The notes under the pieces were generated by a model. It was not told the origin of the DNA. It did not search any database and was given only the letters and a program-made list of their open reading frames with translations. From positions 1 through 6,487 of the forward strand of contig URGY01000096.1 of NCBI GenBank assembly GCA_900547505.1: 6,487 nucleotides of DNA, written 5' to 3'. Origin of the DNA: an uncultured Collinsella sp. GTDB taxonomy: Bacteria > Actinomycetota > Coriobacteriia > Coriobacteriales > Coriobacteriaceae. Position 1 is the first letter of the stretch. Each line of letters opens with the position of its first letter. Both the position numbers and the translations under genes were made by a program. This document shows positions 1-4,878 of the stretch, piece after piece.

Positions 1-46
1 AGATGCAGCGTAGTCTCGTGGGCTCGGAGATGTGTATAAGAGACAG
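1..46. other. Illumina Nextera i7-side adapter (not genomic)
   Basis: Positions 1-4 are the end of the P7 primer and 5-12 are an 8-base index (gcagcgta). Positions 13-27 are the Nextera read-2 sequence and 28-46 the 19-bp Tn5 mosaic end, finishing in AGAGACAG. All 34 bases from 13 to 46 match the adapter I know, without mismatch. From memory, the index is the reverse complement of Nextera XT index N721. Genomic DNA begins at 47. Any reading frame or repeat that uses these bases is an artefact. Confidence 0.98.
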
Positions 47-126
47 CCCCCATGCGGTTGCATGGTCAAAACGAACAGAAAGCGCGGCACCGCAAGGGCA
101 CCGCGCACAAAAGCGATAAGGCTATG
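47..126. other. Short region downstream of pyrC, cut by the insert end
   Basis: These 80 bases follow the pyrC stop codon on the minus strand. They hold a 10-bp hairpin at 82-106, listed separately, and a perfect 6-bp palindrome (CCATGC at 50-55, GCATGG at 60-65, GGTT loop) close to the insert edge. I see no Shine-Dalgarno or start codon context for a further pyr gene. It cannot be decided whether the operon continues beyond the insert. Confidence 0.6.
75..106 (-). terminator. Possible intrinsic terminator after pyrC
   Basis: On the minus strand a GC-rich stem of 10 bp (GCGCGGTGCC with GGTGCCGCGC, two G-T wobbles, loop CTTGC) lies at 106-82, about 20 nt after the pyrC stop. The following tract is T-rich but interrupted (TTTCTGTTCGTTTT). 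The stem is convincing and the tail weak, so termination may be partial, or the hairpin may only protect the 3' end of the mRNA. Confidence 0.45.
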
Positions 127-1416
127 CTAGCAGATGCAGCCGTCGGCGAGCGTCTGCTTACCGCCGACAAACACATCGGTGGCACGACCGGTAAGCGTGC
201 GGCCGGCAAAACCGGAGTTCTCAGCACGCGACTCGTAACCGTCCTCGCCGACCGTCCAGGTGGCAGAGGGATCGAACACGGTCAGGTCGGCAACGGAGCC
301 CGCCTTGACCTGAACCTGGTCGAGGCCCAGAATCTCACGCGGCTTGATGGCCATAAGCTCGACCATGCGGCCCATGCTCATCTTGCCCGTGTTGACCAGC
401 TCGGTGAGTACGAGTGACAGCGAGGTCTCGAGGCCGATCATGCCAAAGGGCGCAAGCTCGAACTCGCGGGCCTTCTCCCACGGGGTGTGGGGAGCGTGAT
501 CGGTGACGATAGCGTCGACGGTGCCGTCGATGACGCCCTGACGGATGGCCTCGGCATCTTCCTCGGTACGCAGCGGCGGATTGACCTTGAGCGAGGTGTT
601 GTAGGTCTCGTCAAGGTCGTTCTCAGTCAGGAACATGTGGTGCGGGGTAGCCTCGCAGGTAACCTGAACGCCAGCGGCCTTACCGGCACGCACGATCTCC
701 AGGCCATGGGCGGTGGAGATGTGCTGGATGTGCAGCTTGGCACCAGTCAGCTTGGCGATCTCGATGTCGCGGGCGATCTGGAGCTCCTCGCCGGCAGCCG
801 GCCAACCCTCGAGGGCCAGACGGGTCGAGACCTTGCCCTCGTTGATCTGGCCGTGGCCGACAAGGTCCTCGTCCTGACAGTGGCTCATGAAGACCTTGCC
901 GAACATCTTGCCGTAGTCCATGCAACGACGGAGCATGCCCGCGCCCTGCACGCCGCGGCCGTCATCGGTGAAGGCGACGGCGCCGTGGGCGACCATATCG
1001 CCCATCTCGGACATGGCCTCGCCCTTAAGACCGCGGGTCATGGCGCCCGACGGATAGACGCGGCAGTGGCCGACCTCGGCAGCGCGGGACTTGACGAACT
1101 CCACGACAGTGCCGTTATCGGTGACGGGATCGGTGTTGGGCATGGCGCACACGCCGGTAAAGCCGCCCTTGGCAGCTGCGCGGGTGCCGCTCTCGATGTC
1201 CTCTTTGACCTCGTAGCCGGGCTCGCGAAGGTGAACGTGCATATCCACCAGGCCGGGGACGAGGTACTTGCCGGAAAGGTCGCGGACCTCGGCTCCCTCG
1301 ACGGCGAGATTCTCGCCGACCTCGGCGATCTTGTCGCCGTCAATCAGGACGTCAACGACACCGTCAAGCTCGACGGACGGGTCGACGACGTGGGCATTCT
1401 TAAGAAGCAAGGCCAT
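127..1416 (-). CDS. pyrC: Dihydroorotase, class I type (PyrC)
   Basis: PyrC is the cytosolic zinc amidohydrolase that closes N-carbamoyl-L-aspartate to L-dihydroorotate, step three of UMP synthesis. The protein has 429 residues, a normal length for the Bacillus/Aquifex-type enzyme. The signature DMHVHLREPG lies at 59-67 and supplies the zinc ligands His60 and His62 and the substrate-binding Arg64. Other visible metal or catalytic residues are the FTDDGRG motif (Asp151/152), His179 in MSHC, His232 in IQHIST and Asp306 in VTDHAPH. NPPLR (279-283) is also typical. The start chosen is ATG at 1416, with GGAGGTG six bases upstream. A TTG at 1431 in the same frame would overlap that Shine-Dalgarno and is unlikely. 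The gene overlaps pyrB by 17 nt, which suggests translational coupling. All expected catalytic residues are present, so the enzyme should be active. Confidence 0.96.
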   Translation of the reverse strand: MALLLKNAHVVDPSVELDGVVDVLIDGDKIAEVGENLAVEGAEVRDLSGKYLVPGLVDMHVHLREPGYEVKEDIESGTRAAAKGGFTGVCAMPNTDPVTDNGTVVEFVKSRAAEVGHCRVYPSGAMTRGLKGEAMSEMGDMVAHGAVAFTDDGRGVQGAGMLRRCMDYGKMFGKVFMSHCQDEDLVGHGQINEGKVSTRLALEGWPAAGEELQIARDIEIAKLTGAKLHIQHISTAHGLEIVRAGKAAGVQVTCEATPHHMFLTENDLDETYNTSLKVNPPLRTEEDAEAIRQGVIDGTVDAIVTDHAPHTPWEKAREFELAPFGMIGLETSLSLVLTELVNTGKMSMGRMVELMAIKPREILGLDQVQVKAGSVADLTVFDPSATWTVGEDGYESRAENSGFAGRTLTGRATDVFVGGKQTLADGCIC

Positions 1417-2344
1417 TATCGGCACCTCCAAGCAGCAGATACAGGATAGCCATACGCACGCAGATACCGGCGTAGACCTGCTCCAGGATGACGGAGCGTT
1501 GCGGGTGGTCGGCCATATAGGAGTCGAACTCGACGCCGCGGTTGATGGGGCCCGGGTGGCAGATGATCGCGTCGGGCTTCATGAGCTTCTCGCGGTCCTT
1601 GGTCAGGCCGAAGAGCTTGTGGTACTCGCGAATGGTCGGGAACGGGGCACCCTCGAGGCGCTCCTGCTGCACGCGCAGCATGTAGACGACGTCCAGCTCG
1701 GGCAGGACGGAATCGAGGTCGCTCGTCACGTGGTCGCAGCCCAGGACCTCGGGCGCCGACGGCAGCAGCGTGCCGGGGGCGACGGCGTAGGTCTCGCAGC
1801 CCATGATCTTAAGGGCGGGGATCAGCGAGCCGCAAACGCGAGAGTGGGCGATATCGCCGACGACGGCGACCTTCAGACCGTGGAAGTCACCCTTGTGCTC
1901 CCAGATGGTGTACAGGTCGAGCAGGGCCTGCGTGGGATGGTTGTGCTTGCCGTCACCGGCGCAGATGACGCTCGCGGGCGAGTTCTGGGTGACGATGTAG
2001 GGAGCACCGGCGTGCTTATCGCGTACGACGATGCAGTCGATCTTATAGGCGTTGAGGGTCTCGACGGTGTCGACAAGGCTCTCGCCCTTGACCGTGGAGG
2101 TCGAGGAGCCGCCAAAGTTAAGGCTGTCGGCCGAAAGACGCTTCTCGGCGAGCTCGAAAGAGCTGCGGGTGCGCGTCGAGGGCTCGTTGAACATGTTGAC
2201 GATGGTCTTGCCCTTGAGCGTGGGGACCTTCTTGATGGCACGCTCGTTGACCTCGGAGAACGCCTTGGCGGTCTCGAGGATGAGCTTGATGTCCTCTTCG
2301 GAGTACTCGGTAATGTCGATCAGGTGCTTATGGTTGAACGCCAC
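1400..2344 (-). CDS. pyrB: Aspartate carbamoyltransferase catalytic subunit (PyrB)
   Basis: PyrB joins carbamoyl phosphate and L-aspartate to N-carbamoyl-L-aspartate, the committed step of pyrimidine synthesis. From GTG at 2344 it has 314 residues, the usual catalytic-chain length. In order it shows the carbamoyl-phosphate site STRTR (56-60), a mobile loop with Lys86 in VKGES, the HNHPTQALLDLYT motif (134-146), HSR near 169, LRVQ (223-226) and HPGPINRG (263-270). These match known active-site segments. The start is uncertain. A GTG at 2356 in frame would add four residues, but it lies inside the GGAGGTG Shine-Dalgarno, while the GTG at 2344 sits nine bases after it. No regulatory chain (pyrI) is seen, so nucleotide feedback of the E. 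coli kind is not expected. In some bacteria such ATCases assemble with a PyrC-type protein, and the adjacent pyrC makes that possible. Confidence 0.96.
   Translation of the reverse strand: MAFNHKHLIDITEYSEEDIKLILETAKAFSEVNERAIKKVPTLKGKTIVNMFNEPSTRTRSSFELAEKRLSADSLNFGGSSTSTVKGESLVDTVETLNAYKIDCIVVRDKHAGAPYIVTQNSPASVICAGDGKHNHPTQALLDLYTIWEHKGDFHGLKVAVVGDIAHSRVCGSLIPALKIMGCETYAVAPGTLLPSAPEVLGCDHVTSDLDSVLPELDVVYMLRVQQERLEGAPFPTIREYHKLFGLTKDREKLMKPDAIICHPGPINRGVEFDSYMADHPQRSVILEQVYAGICVRMAILYLLLGGADNGLAS
1423..1429 (-). promoter_or_regulatory. Shine-Dalgarno of pyrC inside pyrB
   Basis: GGAGGTG on the minus strand lies six bases before the pyrC ATG. It is formed by two adjacent glycine codons (GGA GGT) near the 3' end of pyrB. 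It fixes the pyrC start at 1416 rather than the upstream in-frame TTG. Confidence 0.85.
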
Positions 2345-2348
2345 GGTA

Positions 2349-2945
<597 letters not shown>

Positions 2946-2954
2946 TCACATGTC

Positions 2955-2974
2955 TTGACTGCTGACACAGTCAA
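2955..2974 (-). other. Small hairpin between the attenuator and pyrR
   Basis: TTGACTG (2974-2968) pairs with CAGTCAA (2961-2955) around a six-base loop on the minus strand, immediately after the terminator T-tract. It leaves the AAGGAG of pyrR unpaired. Its role is unknown. It could protect the mRNA, or help the transcript refold after read-through. Confidence 0.4.
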
Positions 2975-3014
2975 AAAAATAGATGCCCGACCGCTCAAAG
3001 CGGACCAGACACCC
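2973..3014 (-). terminator. Leader terminator of the pyr attenuator
   Basis: On the minus strand a two-part hairpin runs from 3014 to 2981. The upper stem is CCGCT/AGCGG (3003-2999 with 2995-2991). The lower stem pairs GGGTGTCT (3014-3007) with GGGCATCT (2988-2981), including four G-T wobbles, and there is a small internal loop between the two. An A and seven consecutive T residues (2979-2973) follow. It lies about 40 nt upstream of pyrR and well before any coding sequence, as expected for attenuation. Confidence 0.8.
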
Positions 3015-3077
3015 ACAGGAAGGGCTGCTCTTTGGCAGCAATGTAATTCCATGTGGGTATCTCGTACCCCTTTAATG
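2973..3077 (-). promoter_or_regulatory. PyrR-responsive attenuator in the pyrR leader
   Basis: Three mutually exclusive RNA structures can be drawn on the minus strand. First, an anti-antiterminator: GGGTA (3069-3065) with TACCC (3059-3055), loop CGAGA, a purine-rich internal loop, and a lower stem CCAT/ATGG (3077-3074 with 3052-3049). Second, an antiterminator of 15 pairs and one bulge: 3062-3047 with 3021-3007, with an inner GCTGC/GCAGC hairpin. Third, the terminator at 3014-2973, which shares 3014-3007 with the antiterminator. The loop keeps the NGNGA part of the published PyrR binding-loop consensus (ARUCCNGNGAGGYU), while the neighbouring CC/GG stem bases are UA/UA here. Known biology: PyrR bound to UMP stabilises the anti-antiterminator and so allows termination. 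The assignment to PyrR is an inference from the adjacent pyrR gene and this layout. Confidence 0.75.
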
Positions 3078-3078
3078 G

Positions 3079-3159
3079 TCACTGGATAGTGTAGCCAACC
3101 TCGAGCTTAATTGCGAGCATAAATACAGAGCAATCCGTAAACGGAGCCCAACACTCCAT
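3079..3159 (-). CDS. Possible 26-codon leader reading frame upstream of pyrR
   Basis: An ATG at 3159 opens a 26-codon frame ending in TGA at 3081-3079, two bases before the first paired base of the pyr anti-antiterminator. The peptide would begin MECWAPFTDC and end in VGYTIQ. It resembles nothing I know. There is only a weak AGG before the ATG. The frame would be almost leaderless if the candidate promoter at 3167-3195 is used. A short frame like this can arise by chance, so I list it only because of its placement. Confidence 0.2.
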   Translation of the reverse strand: MECWAPFTDCSVFMLAIKLEVGYTIQ

Positions 3160-3166
3160 AAACCTA

Positions 3167-3195
3167 TATATATATTTGTGGGACGAGCTTGAAAA
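3167..3195 (-). promoter_or_regulatory. Candidate pyr operon promoter
   Basis: On the minus strand, TTTTCA (3195-3190) and TATATA (3172-3167) are separated by 17 bases, within a TA-repeat tract. Initiation near 3160 would give a leader of about 230 nt carrying the attenuator. The -35 match is modest (4 of 6). An alternative -10 is TACACT at 3093-3088, which would start the RNA just before the anti-antiterminator but has no good -35. Confidence 0.4.
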
Positions 3196-3217
3196 CCTTG
3201 GTTCGAGCTGGCATAAT
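3189..3217 (+). promoter_or_regulatory. Candidate upstream promoter of rpmB (P1)
   Basis: TTGAAA (3189-3194) and CATAAT (3212-3217) are separated by exactly 17 bases, and TG one base before the -10 makes it an extended -10. This is a near-consensus sigma-70-type promoter. It points at rpmB, 170 bases downstream. Its -35 overlaps the candidate -35 of the divergent pyr promoter. Confidence 0.55.
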
Positions 3218-3300
3218 CCCCTCTGCTGCACGCAAATCGGATCTACGTCCAGGGCCGTAGCGTGGGCACTATCGCCAAAAGAGGAATATCTCTGTGTAGA

Positions 3301-3332
3301 TTGCGCACAGGGAGCGACTTCTGTGCTATAGT
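3301..3332 (+). promoter_or_regulatory. Candidate proximal promoter of rpmB (P2)
   Basis: TATAGT (3327-3332) is preceded by TG one base upstream (3324-3325), an extended -10. The best -35-like hexamer, TTGCGC (3301-3306), is 20 bases away, which is long. An inverted repeat CACAG/CTGTG (3306-3310 and 3321-3325) lies in the spacer. Initiation near 3339 would give a leader of about 48 nt before rpmB. Confidence 0.45.
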
Positions 3333-3350
3333 TCAGGCTTGTTTGTTAAC

Positions 3351-3379
3351 GCGACATGTTCGTTTGTCGCCCAAGGAGG
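3351..3379 (+). promoter_or_regulatory. rpmB 5' leader hairpin and Shine-Dalgarno
   Basis: GCGACA (3351-3356) and TGTCGC (3365-3370) form a 6-bp stem with an 8-base loop. It ends two bases before the strong AAGGAGG (3373-3379), which is seven bases from the rpmB ATG. The stem leaves the Shine-Dalgarno exposed. Ribosomal protein leaders are often autoregulatory, but nothing here proves it. Confidence 0.4.
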
Positions 3380-3386
3380 GTCAGTT

Positions 3387-3575
3387 ATGTCCAAAGTTTG
3401 CGAAGTTTGCGGTAAGCACCCCGTTGCCGGTCGCTCCATCAGCCACTCTCACCGCGTCACCAACCGTAAGTTCCGCCCCAACATCCAGCGCGTCTACGTC
3501 GTCGTCGATGGTCACCGTCGCAAGATGAACGTTTGCTCCACCTGCCTCAAGTCTGGCAAGGTTGCGCGCTCCTAA
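3387..3575 (+). CDS. rpmB: 50S ribosomal protein bL28
   Basis: bL28 is a small structural protein of the large ribosomal subunit. The 62-residue product has the family pattern GRSISHSHRVTN (15-26) followed by RKFRPNIQ (27-34). It carries two CxxC pairs (Cys5/Cys8 and Cys50/Cys53), which make it the zinc-binding (C+) form. Many bacteria replace this form by a zinc-free paralogue under zinc limitation. The length is normal and the protein is basic. The ATG at 3387 is preceded by AAGGAGG with seven bases between. The gene is monocistronic, with its own promoters and an intrinsic terminator, and is divergent from the pyr operon. Identification is secure. Confidence 0.97.
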   Translation: MSKVCEVCGKHPVAGRSISHSHRVTNRKFRPNIQRVYVVVDGHRRKMNVCSTCLKSGKVARS

Positions 3576-3643
3576 ATAAGGTCTTACCAACAAGTACCTC
3601 GGACTCTCCGGGTCAAAGACCTCGCGTTCACATAGAACTTACC

Positions 3644-3676
3644 AAAAGCGCCCTCCCCTACGGAGGGCGCTTTTTT
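3644..3676 (+). terminator. Intrinsic terminator of rpmB
   Basis: A perfect 10-bp GC-rich stem, AGCGCCCTCC (3647-3656) with GGAGGGCGCT (3662-3671), closes a five-base loop. It is flanked by A residues on the left and six T residues (3671-3676) on the right. It lies 70 bases after the rpmB stop. The A and T flanks could let it act on both strands, which would also stop read-through from the RAYT gene. Confidence 0.93.
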
Positions 3677-3679
3677 GCA

Positions 3680-3730
3680 CTCATTGGGGACAGACTTACA
3701 TGAGTGTTTTCACGCATTGGGGACAGACAT
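3680..3730 (+). repeat. Left inverted repeat of the RAYT element (REP-like)
   Basis: This 51-bp sequence is the reverse complement of 4677-4727 at 48 of 51 positions. It contains two direct copies of CATTGGGGACAGAC (3683-3696 and 3715-3728). Between them is the arm pair ATGAGTG (3700-3706) and CACGCAT (3711-3717), with one mismatch and a TTTT loop. It begins three bases after the rpmB terminator T-tract. Such paired palindromes are the expected substrate of a RAYT. Confidence 0.9.
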
Positions 3731-3771
3731 GGCGCACGCAAGCGGCACACCGACTGGCTCCGGCCCCTGCC

Positions 3772-4548
3772 TCACGCTGCATCCTTCCAGCCTGCAGTTG
3801 CCTTGGTCACGCTCGTAGCGCCGATACCGGTGATACGAGCAATTTGCTTAACCGTGAGATGTGCCCGCCTGAGCCTCAGCAGGCAGGCATCGCGTTCGGG
3901 GCGTGGCAGGGCCTTGAGCAGCGAAGGATCTATGCTCGGCAGAACTTCGCGCGCAACGGAAAGGGCCTCCTCATCGGAGATCCGCCGGCGTGGAAGAACC
4001 TCCACTGACCAGATGCGCCCAGCAACTTCCTCGAGATGCTCGCAATAGCAACGGGAGCCTCCGACAATATCAAGCATAAGGGCCGCATCACAGATGTCAA
4101 AGGAATCATAGCCCAGCTGATATGCCTTGTAGCTTGACCAGCGGTACGTCTCGAGTGAGTCGAGCGCACCTTTCACGGGATTGAGATGAATATAGTCGAG
4201 CAGCTGCACCGCCTGCGCGTCCGACTCGACCGCGACCCGCGAATAGCGATTATCAAACAGATGTCCCGTTCTCCCCGTTTTCCCGTTGAAATACTTAGCA
4301 TATGCTGTCAGCACGCACTGCATTGCCTTTGAAAGATTGTCAAATGGATCATCAACCATCAAATGGAAGTGATTGTCCATAAGGCACCAGGCCAACACCG
4401 CCACTTTATGGCGTGCAAACCTGTCCGAGATGTCCGATAAGAAACGATATCGGTCAGAGTCATCTTCAAAAATAATCTGCTTGGAGTTGCCACGGTCAAA
4501 GACGTGGTAATAGCCGGTGAGCGAAACGGCGCGGGCGCATCGAGGCAT
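3772..4548 (-). CDS. REP-associated tyrosine transposase (RAYT, Y1_Tnp/IS200-like)
   Basis: RAYTs are single-strand-specific HUH nucleases related to IS200/IS605 TnpA that cut REP hairpins. The 258-residue protein begins with the family segment GYYHVFDRGN (12-21). It has the metal-binding HUH motif His60-Phe61-His62 in MDNHFHLMV, then AYAKYFN (82-88) with Tyr83 and Tyr86 as candidates for the catalytic tyrosine. RTGHLFDNRY (93-102) and YIHLNPVKGAL (119-129) follow and are typical. A C-terminal helix-turn-helix-like segment (LTVKQIARITGIGATSV, 231-247) probably binds DNA. The ATG at 4548 has AAAGGAG five bases upstream. An in-frame TTG at 4563 would lie upstream of that site and is unlikely. 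The reading frame is intact and all core motifs are present, so it may be active. It sits between inverted REP-like repeats. Confidence 0.92.
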   Translation of the reverse strand: MPRCARAVSLTGYYHVFDRGNSKQIIFEDDSDRYRFLSDISDRFARHKVAVLAWCLMDNHFHLMVDDPFDNLSKAMQCVLTAYAKYFNGKTGRTGHLFDNRYSRVAVESDAQAVQLLDYIHLNPVKGALDSLETYRWSSYKAYQLGYDSFDICDAALMLDIVGGSRCYCEHLEEVAGRIWSVEVLPRRRISDEEALSVAREVLPSIDPSLLKALPRPERDACLLRLRRAHLTVKQIARITGIGATSVTKATAGWKDAA

Positions 4549-4563
4549 AATCTCTCCTTTCAA

Positions 4564-4676
4564 AACTGAACAGGCAACACCTAAAAGGAGAGAAGGAACG
4601 CGAAATGCTGAGCCTGTGACCTATTTATATCCAATGAGAGGCAAAATCAGGTCCAGAACGGCAAAATGGCAAAACG
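4564..4676 (-). promoter_or_regulatory. Upstream region of the RAYT gene
   Basis: This non-coding stretch inside the element holds a TATAAA-like -10 on the minus strand (4630-4625) without a convincing -35. It also has three copies of GGCAAAA(T/C) on the plus strand at 4640-4647, 4660-4667 and 4668-4675, and an extra CCAATGAG (4631-4638) that also occurs in the right inverted repeat. Promoter use is a guess. Confidence 0.35.
4640..4675 (+). repeat. Three GGCAAAA(T/C) short repeats
   Basis: GGCAAAAT occurs at 4640-4647 and 4660-4667, and GGCAAAAC at 4668-4675 directly abutting the second copy. They end one base before the right inverted repeat. They may be subterminal transposase-binding sites or just low-complexity sequence. 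Confidence 0.5.
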
Positions 4677-4727
4677 ATGTCTGTCCCAAATGAGTGAAAG
4701 CACTCATGTAAGTCTGTCCCCAATGAG
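4677..4727 (-). repeat. Right inverted repeat of the RAYT element (REP-like)
   Basis: This is the partner of 3680-3730, identical at 48 of 51 positions in inverted orientation. Here the palindrome is perfect: ATGAGTG (4690-4696) with CACTCAT (4701-4707), four-base loop AAAG. Two GTCTGTCCC motifs flank it (4679-4687 and 4712-4720). Confidence 0.9.
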
Positions 4728-4756
4728 CGGGGCGATGCATTGGGCTTAGTTTTAGT

Positions 4757-4786
4757 TGAAACGGTTCATTTGATTGAAGCGTTTTA
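4757..4786. promoter_or_regulatory. Possible operator upstream of adhE
   Basis: Two related motifs, TGAAACGGTTCA (4757-4768) and TGAAGCGTTTTA (4775-4786), lie 18 bases apart. The same bases form an imperfect inverted repeat, AAACGGTTCA (4759-4768) against TGAAGCGTTT (4775-4784). A central CG flanked by AA/TT resembles LacI-family sites, but I recognise no exact consensus. No clear Rex site, which would be expected for redox control of adhE, was found. Confidence 0.3.
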
Positions 4787-4827
4787 GTTTGTCTTTTACG
4801 GGAATCTGACCGTTCACCGAATTATTT

Positions 4828-4838
4828 CTTGCTATCAT
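4828..4838 (+). promoter_or_regulatory. Candidate adhE promoter (extended -10)
   Basis: TATCAT (4833-4838) is preceded by TG one base upstream (4830-4831). No good -35 lies at 16-18 bases, so recognition would depend on the extended -10 or on an activator. Initiation near 4845 would give a leader of about 34 nt. Confidence 0.45.
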
Positions 4839-4878
4839 GCATCTTGTAGGGTAAATCTCCGATCGCAAGGAGACACAA

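Larger units (their letters stand above)
3680..4727 (-). mobile_element. RAYT element bounded by inverted REP-like repeats
   Basis: This 1048-bp unit has one transposase gene on the minus strand and 51-bp near-identical inverted repeats at both ends. The left end lies directly behind the rpmB terminator and the right end about 150 bases before adhE, so no host gene is broken. I see no clear target duplication, as expected for HUH/Y1 enzymes, which cut and join single-stranded DNA. The gene looks less GC-rich than its neighbours, which suggests transfer. Whether the whole unit moves, or only its REP sequences are spread by the enzyme, cannot be seen from one copy. Confidence 0.8.

Noticed and set aside
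52..417. Plus-strand frame near the left end
   Set aside because: Antisense to the pyrC 3' end, with no Shine-Dalgarno and no recognisable domain.
487..1449. Long open frame on the plus strand (about 320 codons) opposite pyrC
   Set aside because: It is a shadow of pyrC caused by high GC and biased third positions. Its protein is low in motifs, and the minus strand shows clear dihydroorotase signatures.
3262..3528. Frame in another register across rpmB
   Set aside because: It overlaps bL28, which is secure, and starts at a codon without Shine-Dalgarno.
3700..4048. Two overlapping plus-strand frames of about 100 codons within the element
   Set aside because: Both start within or next to the left inverted repeat and are antisense to the RAYT gene, with no ribosome-binding site.
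3680..4727. CRISPR-like array
   Set aside because: The repeated units are two inverted copies with a transposase between them, not regularly spaced direct repeats.
4800..4825. Rex operator before adhE (TGACCGTTCA)
   Set aside because: The Rex consensus needs TTGTGAA and TTCACAA arms around a four-base centre. This sequence has only three- to four-base arms and wrong spacing.
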